Shown one piece after another: positions 9,996-21,733 of a stretch of DNA of 64,000 bases. The position numbers and the translations under genes are program-made. This DNA comes from Mastigamoeba balamuthi (Eukaryota > Evosea > Mastigamoebida > Mastigamoebidae): assembly GCA_902651635.1 (NCBI GenBank), contig CACRSC010000100.1, positions 26,326 to 90,325 of the forward strand. Direction: 5' to 3'. A model generated the notes under the pieces. The model ran no database searches. It was not told the DNA's origin and was given only the letters and a program-made list of their open reading frames with translations. The first letter of the stretch is position 1. Every line of letters begins with the position of its first letter.

Positions 9996-12900
9996 TCAGC
10001 GGGTCTGCAGCACGAGCCTCAGAGGGCCCCCCTGCTGCTGCTGCGCCTTGTCGTCTGCGGCGGCCTGCATCGCCTGGGCCTGCGCCGCCTGCATCCTCTG
10101 CGCGGCCTCTGCAGCGGGGTCGAGCCAGCCCGTGGCCCCGTCGTCGCGCACGTCCATCGCCGCCTCGGCCACCGCCACCCCCGCCTGCTGCTGCGCCTGC
10201 GCCTGCGGCACCACAAACGGCAGCGCCGCCATCTGCTTGATCACCTGCGCCTGCAGCAGCGCAGCGTGCCTGCCCGCAGGGCGACGCCCAGCAAGTGAGA
10301 CTTCTTAACAAAAAACCAAGTCGAAAGTAGAAAAAAACAAAGGCAAAATCAACCGAGGGACCTCTCATCTCCCCGCCTCCCCCGCAAGGCGCGCCCACGG
10401 GAGGGCATACAGTTGGCTCGCTGCGTACACGTCTGGCGCGGCCCAGGCGAGCCCCGCGACCTGCGGCGGGGGCGGCTGGGCGACGACGGGCGTGGCGAGG
10501 AGGCCCTCGGGCTGCTGCAGCGCCGCGGCGCCCAGCGGGGCCTCCTTGTGGTCCTCGAACTGGTCGACGTGGATCGAGGGCGGCCTGCTCGTGTTGGGCT
10601 TGCGCGTCCGGAACGTGTCCTTGCGCGCCGCCCCGGGCGCCCTCAGCACGACGCCGGCCTGCTGCAGCGCCGCCTGCGGGGCCTTGCCGTCCACGCGGGC
10701 CCGCTTGAGCGAGTCCTCGAGCAGCGCCGCCTGGCAGAGCGTCAGCGGCCGCTGGCTCGGGGCCCCGGGCGTCGGCAGCAGCCCCATCGGCTGCGCCTGC
10801 AGCTGCGCGGCCGGCGTCTGCGGCTGCGCCTGCGACTGCTGGCGGGGCTCCGCGACGAGCCCCGGGTGCGCGTCGACGTACACGTCGTAGGCCGACGGCG
10901 ACGCCGGCGACGGGGCCTCGCAGTCGTCGCTGAACTCCGCGTCCACGTCGCCGTCGCCGTCACCGTCGCAGCCCTGCTCGTCGACGGCGCACGCGAGGAC
11001 GCCGTCGACGGCCGCGCGGCTGCGCGAGCCCGCGGGCATCGCGTCGCCGAGGCAGCGCAGCAGCGGCGCGTTGTCGCGGACGAACGCGGAGAGCGCGGCC
11101 GCCGGGGCGCCGGGGCGGCGGGCGACGTCGCGGAGCAGAGCGCAGAGCTGCTCGCAGACGGCGCCGCGGGCGTCGCTGGCCCGCGCGGCCGCCAGGGCCT
11201 CGGCGAGGCGCAGGACGGGCAGCCACGCGGAGCGGCCCAGCGCCCGCACGAGCGCCGCGGCCCCCGCGGGGCGCGCGCAGGCGGCCCTGAGGACGGCGAG
11301 CGCCTCGCAGACGACCCCGCGGGCCGCCGTCTCGGCCGACGCGCGCAGCAGCACGCGGTCGCACGCGCAGTCGCAGGCGGCGGGCAGCAGGCGCTCGCAG
11401 GCGGCCGCCGGGCAGCGCAGCAGCGCGCGGGCGCAGAGCGCGAGGGCGGCGCCGGCGACCCGCGCGGGCGCGTCGAGCGAGACGAGCGGCGCGAGCGCGG
11501 CGACGGCGTCGCAGGCCGCCAGCGCCCCGCAGCCGCGCGCGGTCCCGGCGGCCGCGAGCAGCAGGCAGAGCAGGCGCTGCACGTGCGCGCTGCTGCCCGG
11601 GGCGGCCGCGCAGGGGTCGGCCAGCGCGACGGGCGCCAGCAGCGCGACGGCCTCGCGCACGAGCGCCTCCGGGGCCTCGGCGCCCGCCAGCAGCTCGCAG
11701 AGGCGCGCGTGCGCCTCGGGGAACGCGGTCTGCGCGAGGGCTGGCGCCCGTGCGTGGGCCGCGGGGCCCAGCAGCAGCGGGCGCGCGGCGCTGGCGGCGG
11801 TGGCGAGCAGGCGGTCCGCGGCCCCCGCGTGCACGGCCGCGGGCCACCGGCGCTCCCACGCGAGCAGCAGGCGCCGCGCAAGGGCCGCCGCGAGCTCGGC
11901 GCTGGCGTACGAGGCCGTGCGCGAGTCGGCGTGGGCGCCAAAGTGCGCGTAGGCGTCGAGGACGGCCGGGACGAGCGGCGGCAGAGCGAACGGGCGCGCG
12001 GCGTCCAGCGTCGCCGCCACGGCCTCGGCCAGCCGCAGGACGCTGGCGGCTGCTCGGGCGCACGGCCGCAGCGGCGCGTCCTTGGCCCGGACGCACTCGG
12101 CGAGCACAGAGACGCAGAACTGCAGCAGAGCGAGAACGTCGCTGCGAGCGCATTCCGCGATTTTGTTCAGGATATCTTGGATTCGCGCGATTCCGGGAAG
12201 GGGGAGATACGGGAGATACCATGTGACGTGGGATTCGTCGATGCACTTGGACGCCAGCAGGGCGGCGGAGCTCGTGCAGAGGCGCAGGTAGCCCTCGGTG
12301 TCGAGCGAGGCGGTCGACGGGCTGGTCTTGAGCCCCGAGACCCACTGTAGCAGCCCCTCGACCTTGAATGGATTCGGAGGGGGGGTGTGAATATCTGGAA
12401 TCTGGAACAGGGGGCGGAATATCTAACAGATCTGTCCCGGAGTATCTTGAGGGGCTCGAGGTCAGCGCAGGCGCTGCCGGCCAGCGCAGCGGTCTCTGCG
12501 GTGAGCCTCTCGGCGTCTACCGACGCGAGGGCCTCGCAGAGCGCACCGACGTCTGCGCACTGCAGAGACTCGACGACGTCTGGCGACTGCGCTGCCCTGG
12601 CGAGCACAAATACGCACAGCGACGCCGTCCCGTCGTCCAGCGGCGCCTGCGACGCCGACGACGCCCTGCGCAGCGCGGCGGCCACGGCCCCCAGCGACCC
12701 CGTGCGGGCCAGGGCGCGGCACACAGCATCCTCGCCGGCCTCTGTCGAGCACCAGCGCGCGAGGGCCCGCAGACTCGCACTGACGGCGTTGCCGTCGTCG
12801 TCTCCGTCGTCTCCGCCGTCTCCAGCGCCAGCGCAGCAGCAGCGCAGACGCGCGGCCTCGCAGTGGGCGCCCACGTAGCAGGCGAGGTAGTGCGCGAGCT

Positions 12901-14858
12901 CAGGGGCGGTGGCGGACCGCTGCTGCAGCGCGGCGACGTCGAGGGCGGCGAGGCCCCGCGGGGACTCGAACGGCCGCGCGGGCCCCAGCGACGCCACGAC
13001 GGCCGCGACGCTGCCGCTGCAGCGCGCCAGCACGTCGGCCCCGGCGCCGCTCGCCGCCAGGCCAAGCAGGTGGCGCGCGGCCGCCGCGAAGAGCGCGGGG
13101 TACGCGGGGTCGCCGCGCGCGGGCGCCGAGCACAGCACGTCGGCGGCCGCGCGCACAACGTCGTCGCCGGCCCCGCGCACGTCGCCGAGCGCAGCGGCCA
13201 GCGCGCGCAGTCCAGCGCAGTCGGGGGCGTCGGGCGAGGACGAGCCGCCCGAGAGGAACGCGCGGGCCGAGCGGGACCAGCGCGCGCGGGACTCGGCGTC
13301 GGAGGCGTCGCGCAGGAGGGCGACGGCGGCGCGGGCGGCGAGGACAGTGCACTCGCCAGCGGCCAGCGCGCGGGCGACCGCGGGGCACGCGGCCACGACG
13401 GCAGAGACGGCGGCCTCGGACGGCGAGCCCGCGAGGAGCGCGCGCAGGGCCTCGGGCGCGGCGGGCGAGCAGCAGCAGCAGCGGGCCAGCGCGTCGACGC
13501 CGCCCGAGGCGGCCAGCTCGTCGGCGAACCCGCAGGGGTCCGCGGGGCCCAGCGCCCGCACGAGCGCGCAGGCCGCGTCGACGTGCCCGGCGGCGGCGAG
13601 GCGCGAGGCCCAGCGGGCCGAGGGGCGCAGGCCGCGGCAGCCGCGCAGGCAGCGCGCGGGCAGCGAGGGCCACGCGCGGGCGAGGCGCAGGGCGTCGTCC
13701 GCGCTGCCGTCGTCCGCGCCCAGCAGCAGCGCGGCGTCGTCGGCGTCGTCGTCGGCGCGGGTGCAGGCGACGAGGTGCTGGGGCCGCGCAGAGCGCAGGG
13801 CGCTGTAGGCGGGCGGCAGCTCGAGGCGGAGGGCAGCGGGGTCGCACCAGGCGCCGTCGACAGTGACGGTCCTCTTTGCCTGCTGTGTCTGCTGCTGCTG
13901 CTGCTCCTGCCCGGGCTGCTGCTGCGGTTGCTGCTGGGGCGACTTCTTGTCCGGCGTCTCTGTCTCCATCGCAGCAGGCGGCTGCGCCTGGGGCTCGGGC
14001 TGTCTGCAAGGCGCAGGGGCAGCGGTGGGCACAGGCGCCTGCACCGGCGCCGCAGGCACAGAGACTGCTGCAGCAGCGGCGGCGGCGGCGGGGGGCATCT
14101 TCGCTGCCACTGGCAGGGGCACCGTCGCAGGCACTGGCGCTGCTGGTGCGGGAGCCGGGGCCTGCACAGGGGCCGGGGCAGCTTGCGCGGCAGGGGCAGC
14201 GGCAGGGACAGGAGCAGGGGTGGGGCAGGAGGCCGCGGCAGGCGGGGAGACGGCGCCGTAGAGGCAGAGGGAGAGGGCGCCGTAGCAGCCGCGCACGACG
14301 AGGTGGTCCGTCACGACCACGCTCCGCAGCTGCACGGGCCTGTCTGGCGCCCCCTCCGAGAACACCACGCCCTCGGCCACCGCCACGTACCGCGCCGGCC
14401 TTCCGCCCTCGGCCGGCACCTTTATGCCGTCACAAACGCGTTGAGAACGCGATGCAGGCGTCGGCGGGAAACGTCATAAACGCGGTGAGACGCGATGCGG
14501 GTATCGGCGGTAACGTCACAATCGGCGGGGAAACGTCGTAGACGCGGTGCGGGTGACGGCGGGAAGCGTCATAATCGGCGGGTGAGAGGCGATACGGGTA
14601 TCGGCGGGGAGGAGGGAGGAGGGGCACTCTGGCGAAGAGGTCGAGGGGGCCGGGGCGCGGGAGGGGCCAGGGGGAGGTGGCGCCGACGAGGGAGCAGAGG
14701 GAGGGGTGCGGGGCGGCGCCCGGGGGCAGCAGGCGCAGGGCCCGCACGGCCACCGCCTGCCGGAAGTGGATGGCGTCGGCGCGCTCGGTGCAGGAGGCGG
14801 CGCCCTCCTGGCCCAGCGTGTCGCTGAACACGAGCAGCATCTTCTGCGGCCCCTCCAT
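9996..14858 (-). CDS. Virilizer-like m6A methyltransferase complex subunit
   Basis: The N-terminus (exon 1 from 14858, exon 2 from about 14420) matches the virilizer N-terminal domain pattern: LLVFSDTL near the start, VRALRLLPPGAAPHPS, LDLF, then VVVTDHLVVRGCYGALSLCL and YGAV. The animal family has the same order with comparable spacing. After a Gln/Pro/Ala-rich linker (13860-14230) comes a long Ala/Leu/Cys-rich stretch of short helices, compatible with an ARM/HEAT-like solenoid. Introns near 12430-12365 and 12205-12140 interrupt it. The last intron (donor near 10396) joins an 80-residue Gln/Ala-rich C-terminus ending at 9996. Predicted length is about 1,400 residues against about 1,800 in human VIRMA. 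Known role: nuclear scaffold of the WTAP/METTL3 mRNA adenosine methylation machinery. Confidence 0.75.
14425..14615. repeat. Short tandem/interspersed repeats in virilizer intron 1
   Basis: Imperfect repeats of a unit containing GAAACGTC, ACGCGGTG and ATCGGCGG recur about four times, in an intron flanked by the two exons of the virilizer N-terminal domain. Confidence 0.7.
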
Positions 14859-15254
14859 CGCGCCGCGCGTCCTAGCCGTTCAACGTGGGGGGGAGCGGAG
14901 ATACTGGCGCCAATATCTGCGCGATACACGTATCTCCCCTGAGAAATTTCCCAGCGCTCCCTACTCGCAAATAATATCGTGCGAACAATTGCCGAATGGA
15001 TTGACGTGACACGTGCTGGAATCCAATTTTCAATCAGAGAGATCCTCCATTCGATATATTCTACGGCACGACACGGCGGTCATCACCCTGCATCGGCATT
15101 GCATCCTCTGAGGAAACGTTGCACCACAGCCAGTGGCCCCAACAGGGTATACAAATGCAGGACGTGCGCTCAGCCAGACAGCACCCTCACCTCGGGAAAG
15201 CAGATGGGCGATCTAATACCGTCGCAGGGCACTCGGAGGGCAGTCGAGAGTGGC
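14859..15254. other. Intergenic, virilizer / P450
   Basis: About 0.4 kb upstream of the virilizer start and downstream of the P450 stop. AT-richer than the exons; no gene recognised. Confidence 0.4.
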
Positions 15255-17182
15255 TCAGTGGGGGAGGGTGAGGGGGCTCCGCCTGGAGAACGAGTGCAGC
15301 TTGAGGCCGCCGCGGATGACGGGGTTGAACATGGACCAGTCGCTGTCGAACGGCTGCGAGGGCGCCAGCACCCAGTTGGCCCCCGAGAGCACCATGTCCA
15401 CCACCAGCGTCTTGACCATCATCTCCGTCAGCAGCTGCACAGCGATGCGGTGACCATTCAGTTGATCTCATTTTGTGTAAGAGCAGGCACTTTTGGCCAC
15501 AACACTATAGGCTGTGCGCACCATCCCCGAGCACCTGTGGTGCGCCCTGCCGTGCGGCACGAACACCAGGTCACCCGACTTGGGCTCTCCCTGCTCTGCT
15601 CCGTTTGCCAAGGCTTTGAGAAGAAGAAGACGCCGTCGTGGGCGAGAGGACTGCTGGGGGCACCGAATCTGTCGGGGTTGAAGGTCCACGGGATGGTCCA
15701 CTCGTGCGGGTCGTGCAGCGTCGTCCAGAAGCACCCGAGGGCCTTCCAGCCCGCGGGCACGTGCACCCCGCCCACGTCAAAGTCGCGCAGCACGTTGCCG
15801 AAGAACCCCACGGTCCCAGGCGTCGTCCGCCTCGCCTCGTCGACTACGTGGCCCAGGAACCGCAGCTCGCGCAGCGTGTCCAGCTTCAGCTCCGCCGCGT
15901 TCTCGGGCACAACGTCCCTGACCTCCTGCCTGATCCTCTCCCACATCACTGCGTCGGCAGCCCTCGAATCAATTGCGTTGCTCGCGAGTAATAGAAAACA
16001 GAGACAGTAGAATATAACGAAGTCGGAAGCTGCGGAGAGACTGACGGGGGTTGAGGGAGCCCTGGAGGAGGATCGTGGCGGCGAGGTTGCCGACGAGGCT
16101 GGCCATCGCCAGGACCATGTGGTGGACCTCGGTGACGAGGCCCGCGCGCGTCGTGAGCGCCCCGTGGGCCAGCAGGTCCGCGAGCACCGACACCGCGTCG
16201 ACGCGGTTGACGTACGCCCCGCGGGCCACGGCCCTCGCCTCGAACTCCCTCGTGATCTTCTGCACCATCTCGTCCACGCTCCTCGTGGCCTTGGCTGCCG
16301 GGCGTGCCGCTGTCAGCGCTGGAGGGCTGGAATCAATTGAGATACAGTAGGCCGTGAGCCAGGGGATGTTGATCGGCACGGAGGTGAAGCCCGCGAGGAC
16401 GCTGTCGACGTGCGAGAGCAGCCACTTGCCCAGGCCGTCCTCGCCGAGCAGCAGGCGGCCCGCGAGCTCCGACGACCAGAGGCGCAGCTCGTGGGCCATC
16501 GAGAGGCCCGGGCCCTGCCGGCTCCACTCGGCCAGGAACGCCTCGTCGACCTCGCGCACCACAGCGACCTGCCTCGGCATCAGCGCCTCGTTCCACACCG
16601 ACGCGTTGATGACCTCTGAGTGCGCGATGTTTGCCGAAACGCGGTTATCGTTGAATGCCATCGATTCGATTCGATTCAATTCAAATGTATCATTTGTGCT
16701 CACCGCGGCGGTTCGTGTGCAGCGGGCCGTCGAGCATCGGGAGGATCTCCCCGCCGGCCAGGCGCCTGAAGTTGAACGGGAACGCCCCGTTCCTCGTGAC
16801 GAGCTGTGGGTCGTAGAACGCCTGCGTGGCCACAGGAAGAGGGAGGGGGGGGCGTGAATCAAGTGACTTTGCTCCCGTTTGCGCGCCTTCATGCCCTCGG
16901 CCCCAGAGAGCACCACCACGTTCTGGCCCAGCAGGCTCACGAAGGCCGCGTTGCCGTGAACCTACGGGGGCGCTGCAGGTGAGTCCTGGGCGGCTGGCAA
17001 GGGGCGGGGGGCAGCGGGCAGCGGACCTGCACGATGCGCTCGACGGTCTTCCAGGCGCTCGTCAGGAACTCCCACGTGTTGCCCACCACCGGCAGGTAGA
17101 CCCTCGGCCCCCGGGGCAGCTCCGCCTTGTGCTTCGAGCCTCCCTCGCCCACGTCGACCGTCGTCTTGCGGTACCCGAGCAT
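15255..17182 (-). CDS. Cytochrome P450
   Basis: From the ATG at 17182 the exons give a proline-rich start (LPRGPRVYLPVVGNTWEF), FVSLLGQNVVVLSGAEGMK, FYDPQLVTRNGAFPFNFRRL and LPMLDGPLHTNRR, all typical of the P450 N-terminal half. Downstream, LGHVVDEARRTTPG provides the K-helix ExxR, FNPDRFG the PERF-like motif, and VPHGRAHHRCSG (near 15560-15525) the heme-binding loop with the Cys ligand. The last exon runs to the TGA at 15255. The I-helix region near 16120-16080 (MVLAMASLVGNLAATI) lacks an obvious acidic-Thr pair. No N-terminal membrane anchor is visible, so the protein may be soluble or the first exon may be missed. Substrate unknown. It is divergent from the next gene, with about 100 bp between starts. 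Confidence 0.75.
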
Positions 17183-17284
17183 TCCGTATGACGTTTCGAA
17201 GTGGAACGCAGGAACCGCAGGATATTTCGCAACAAAGATACATGAATCTCTGCCATATCTTTTTTCCGAGCTGAGCTGTGCGGA
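17183..17284. promoter_or_regulatory. Shared divergent upstream region
   Basis: Only 102 bp separate the predicted start codons of the P450 gene (minus) and the repeat protein (plus), so this short segment probably contains both core promoters. No specific element was identified. Confidence 0.4.
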
Positions 17285-18278
17285 ATGGACGACAGGCAAC
17301 GCCAAGGTGCGCACACTCAATCCTGGTGGGCAAACACGACTGACGGCAGCGCCAGCAACCGAGTACGTGAGGTCGCTGTACGCGTACTACAAGGTGGCCG
17401 CTGCCGCACGCAGCCCAGCGTGACCGCGTCTCAGAGCCCCCGCACAGACCGATGTGGACGACGCTGTGGTGGCGCACTTTGCCGGAGGCCTCTGCTCGGG
17501 CGCCCTGACGCTGGAGGCCCTGCAGGAGCAGGTCCGCGGTACGCCCTGCGGAATCCTGGAATATCTGGCTGACGTGGAGCGATGATTCTGATTCTCCGAT
17601 ATCTGATATCGCGGCCTCTGATTCGCGTATCTCGATTCGGCCCCCAATTCCAGAGCACGCCATGCAGCTCTACACGGCGAGGCAGCAGCAGCAGCAGCAG
17701 CAAGAGCAGCAGGAGGCAGCGGCAAGAGCAGCGCTGCAGGAGCAGAGAAGCGCGCCGCAGGGGTCGTTCGGGATAGTGACGTCACCCGTCGCTGCCGCGA
17801 GCCTCGAGCCCATGGAGGACGAGTACGTCGACTGCCTGTACGACAAGTACATCGGCTCGCGCAAGAAGGCCGACGTGGCCACCCGCAGCTTCCTGGTTTG
17901 GATACTTGGAAAAATCCTTGATTCTGATGTAATATCTGAAAACGAACTGGGAATCTGCAGATCAAGTCGCTCAAGGACAAGACGTACAGCCTGAACCAGG
18001 TCGAGTGGGCCATCCAGCGCAGCCCCGACGCTGTCAGGTACGCTGCACAGCAGCAGGCCAAGCTCAAGGCGGACCACCACCACGCCCAGCTCGTCGAGTA
18101 CGTGGCCGAGCTGTCGCGCGTGTACTGCCACGGTGGCGCCACGCAGGAGCAGCAGGACGCCCTCGTGCAGGACCTCGAGCAGGGCAGGACTACACTCCAG
18201 GCTGCTGAGGACCTGCTCCGCCTCCAGGGGCTGCGCTCAGCCCCCAAACCACCCACAGAGGCACCCAAGAAGCACTGA
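17285..18278 (+). CDS. Protein with three DUF4214-like helical repeats
   Basis: Splicing read by eye: a short first exon at 17285, then exons near 17348-17391, 17451-17547, 17664-17895 and 17962-18278. The product, about 230 residues, contains three diverged modules. Module 1 has EYVRSLYAYY then LCSGALTLEALQEQL. Module 2 has EYVDCLYDKYIGSRKKADVA then NQVEWAIQRSPDA. Module 3 has EYVAELSRVY then TTLQAAEDLLRLQGL. A Gln-rich low-complexity linker separates modules 1 and 2. The pattern Y/F-V-x2-LY, G/S-A-L-T and SPDA-type ending resembles DUF4214, a module mostly seen in bacterial surface and secreted proteins. No signal peptide, so probably cytosolic. The DUF4214 link is a by-eye match. Confidence 0.55.
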
Positions 18279-18589
18279 AGAGAATTGGATCAGTGGTAAG
18301 AACGCTGACAGTTTTATCTGGTCATAGAAAAGAAGCCATGCAAATGCACTTGGCCAGTAGTTGTCATGAATATGAAGTATGGTGTGAGTTTGAGCAATGT
18401 GAATACAATGAACAGTATCAGTGAGCTAGTTCTAATCATCATACCAGATTGTCGAGTACATGGTCACACAGCCAGTGTTGGCAGAATTTTCTTGCCAGTT
18501 GTGATTACGCCAAGTGATCATAACTTAACATTTTCTGATGGCAGTTGCATGTAATGTGAGCCGGGCTGGTGCCAGTGGGTCCATGCCCA

Positions 18590-19025
18590 AGTGCCTGCCA
18601 TACATGAGCAGCAAGATCACGCACAACACGATGCTGCTGTGTGCACCCTGTGCCGAGGGGACGTTCAGCAACGCCTTCATGTCATCATAGTGAACGTGCT
18701 GCCAGCCAGTGCCTTCCAGTCCTGTGAGTACACTCCTTGCCTGCGACCTGGGGGCCTGAAGCCCTGCAGATGCCACCTCGTGCTTGTCACGTGTTCAAAA
18801 ACTCTACTGGATCTATTCAGCCAGTAAGGACCTGCCTTGCCTGTGACCCAGGGAGCTACAGCTCGGGTGATACCACAGAGAGCTTGACAGGTATGCCACG
18901 TGCACCTGGCAGCTACACACCATATGTGTCAAGTGCATGCCAGAGACTGCACAGCAATGAGTCGGGTGTAACAGAGTGTGAGCTCGGCCACACAGCCAGT
19001 GAGCAGGCAGACCAAGTATGAGGAG
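18590..19025 (+). pseudogene. Relic of a Cys-rich (GCC2/GCC3-like) repeat protein
   Basis: Fragments in shifting frames carry the CxxC-PGxYS pattern of GCC2/GCC3 (ephrin-receptor-like) repeats: CAPCAEGTFSNAF near 18640-18680, CLACDPGSYSSGDTTESLTG near 18835-18890 and GSYTPYVSSAC then NESGVTECE near 18910-18980. Stops and frame changes lie between them, so no intact protein is encoded. In intact genes such repeats sit in extracellular parts of large surface proteins. The 18279-18590 stretch just upstream holds nothing recognisable. Confidence 0.55.
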
Positions 19026-19156
19026 TACCAGCTGGGGCACTGATGTCTGGCTGCAGATAGTGGCCGAACCATTTGAACCAGTGCCTTAGAATCTGCAGCC
19101 GAATGCCTGAGAAATTACAGATTCTCTGACTCAAACTCCTGATTTAAGATTATCAC

Positions 19157-19174
19157 TTTCTCAGATTAGTAATC
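19157..19174. repeat. 18-bp direct repeat, left copy
   Basis: TTTCTCAGATTAGTAATC here recurs exactly at 24434-24451. The two copies bracket the retrotransposon-like block and the first 0.56-kb AT-rich repeat, so they could be target-site duplications. Confidence 0.6.
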
Positions 19175-19841
19175 GAGTCTTTTTCTCCCCCGATGGAATA
19201 AGACCCCCAGGCGTATCTCAATGGCGCACCACGGGCACTGCTGCACAGCGCAGTGGTCCCGGCCCCCGGCATTGGCGACCTGGCAGATCTATGGCCTGGC
19301 ACTCGTGGTCCTCACCATGGCAGTGCTCACCCTGCTTCCAAGGTGCCACATGGTGCTACCAGGGGCTGGCACCATGATGCCATTCGGGGCAGGTACCCCC
19401 GCCCACCTCCTCCCCCCATCCCACACGTACGCCCACAAACACCCCCCAGGGCTGGGCACACCCACGGCCCATGGAGTGATGCCCCACGGTGCCTCAATCC
19501 AGACATCAATCGAAACACCCCCTGAGACCGAAAGCCACACACCGAAAGTCATACCAAGACCGCCACCCGCCAAGCCTGGCACCAAGGGCCCCATCCCACC
19601 AAACCGCAGCATAGACAAGGCCCCAGGCCCATAGCTGGTACTGCCGCTAGAGCACAGCACAAGCCATCCACTGGCTCCCATCGGCCCCATCCCTCTTTCC
19701 GAGAAATTTCCCAGCCCACATGGGAAATACTGAAGAACACATACCATAAAACGGTGGCAAAAATCACAAATAACAACACAGCAGTACACACCATTCAAAG
19801 CATGGAGAAGACTCCACCTGAAGGCCCCCCAGCAGCTACAG

Positions 19842-20986
19842 ATGCCCCTCTCCCCAACAAAATGCCCACACGAGGGCACAACACCAGCTGATGCAGACCG
19901 TATGCAGATGGACAGTGACACCGAGAAACAACAGCTTGAGGCCCGAAGTGCATCAACAGAGAACATCGCCCCAGCTCCGAGTCCTGCGACCAACACGCTA
20001 GACATCCTCATTCAGGCACGCATGCTGGTAGAGACAGACAAACCCCGCAAACAGAAACTTGCAGAGCTAACCTGCCTGGACGAAACTGCCCTGGTTGCTC
20101 ACTTATTCATGTTGACAGACAAAGCTGACATTGCACTACAGGAGACAGTGAGAGCCCCAAAGAGCCAGTGATCGCAGACGGTCTATAGCTGGTGCAGCCT
20201 GCACAATGGACACCACTGTCCAGTGCCCAGCCAAGCCCAAGCAAGGGAACAGATCAACCCCCACTCCCGAGCTACCAGCCCACTACAGCACCATGGCCAA
20301 ACAAGACAGTTGCCACATGGGGGCAAGCTACTACGCACAATCCCACCCGGGATGACCGCTACATGGACCCTGCCCCTAGCCCGAGGTCAATCGATAGCCT
20401 ATCTGGTGAGCCCCTAGCGCCTCCGAGAGTGATAGAAGACATGGTATATGAGACGACAATGAAGGAAGCAATCACCCTCATGGCAGGTGCAAGATCACAT
20501 GAACAAGAAGCACGCCAGGCAGCTATGGCAGGGATGGAACTCCTCGACCTATTCTGGGAGATGTATAAAATCAACGTCATGGCAAATTCGGCCTTCATCG
20601 AGTATATCGGTAAAAACAGCATAATGTTCCCGGCCCCCAATACAGCGGTGTACCACAAGTGTCAGGAGATCGAGTTGGCACAAAGGGCCAAGGGCTACTT
20701 GCCAGAAACGAAATTATGGGTCCTCACAGAGGCCAGAATTCCCGTCACGATCTATGTTCTACATGCCAATAAGTGCAAACCCTGCTCACGAGAGCTTGCC
20801 AACGCATGGGCCCAGCCAGCCAAGGCACACATAATCAGACTCGAACCCCACGTCAATGGCTGGGCAGTTACGTTCACTGATTGGATGACGATCCTCCACC
20901 TGGTTCGCCAGACCAACAACGATCCACAGGCATCGGTACACACAGTGGCTGCATACCAACACAAGCTGTACCCTGGCAAGATATAG
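19842..20986 (+). pseudogene. ORF1/gag-like region of the LINE-like element
   Basis: Two consecutive open stretches in different frames (19842-20171, then 20192-20986) encode hydrophilic Pro/Gln/Thr-rich protein followed by a more ordered region with KCKPCSRELANAWAQPAK. No zinc knuckle of standard spacing was seen. Its place upstream of the reverse transcriptase fits ORF1. A frameshift or intron near 20170-20190 separates the parts. Confidence 0.45.
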
Positions 20987-21733
20987 AAAGTGGAACTAAA
21001 TGCCCCCACCCGACTCGGAGCCTCACCGCGCAACACCATCAACCGGGCCTTCAAAGACCACACATATGACATCACCCGGACAGTCACTCACCTATATACT
21101 GCACAATTGCCCTCATGGATAACATACCATGCCGAAGGTGGAATTCCCCATAACAGGTAAACTCCTGGACCAAAACAACTTCCCCAGAGATGCGAGCAGC
21201 ACAGATTAGAGAGTGGCAGGACACACTGCTCCGTCCCATTACCACCAGATGCAGACATTGATGAGATGCAGAATAGAGCAGTAGAAGCCACAAAACAGAT
21301 TATGGGAACCAAACCGCACAGCACAGACGAAGGGAGAACCAAAGCCATGAGGGCATACGATATTTACCATGAAATACGAAACTCTGTGGATAAAAACAAG
21401 CACTCTGCCCCAACACCAAACTGTATTAAGTGAATAGAATCCAAAGTCATCCCCCTCCTGCACTATAAACCCAACCACTCACATGCGTATAAAACCTGGT
21501 GAAGCACCACAAAATGGATGCTCAGATGCATTAACTGCAACCAGACCTGTATGGAGATGGACCACATTAATGAATACATTGAATACTCAATGGCAGAAGG
21601 ATGCACCAGCCCCAAGAGATTCCTCAAGGACCTACGCAAGCCACGTGGACCTGGACTCCCCCTCAGCTATACTAGACAGGACGGCACCCACACCATGACC
21701 CCAGAGGAAGGAAGCACACAACACAGTAGGTGA

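Noticed and set aside
10413-14479. Very long plus-strand frames (over 600 codons) opposite the virilizer gene
   Set aside because: They are Arg/Gly/Ala-rich antisense shadows of a GC3-rich gene; the minus strand shows the virilizer motifs.
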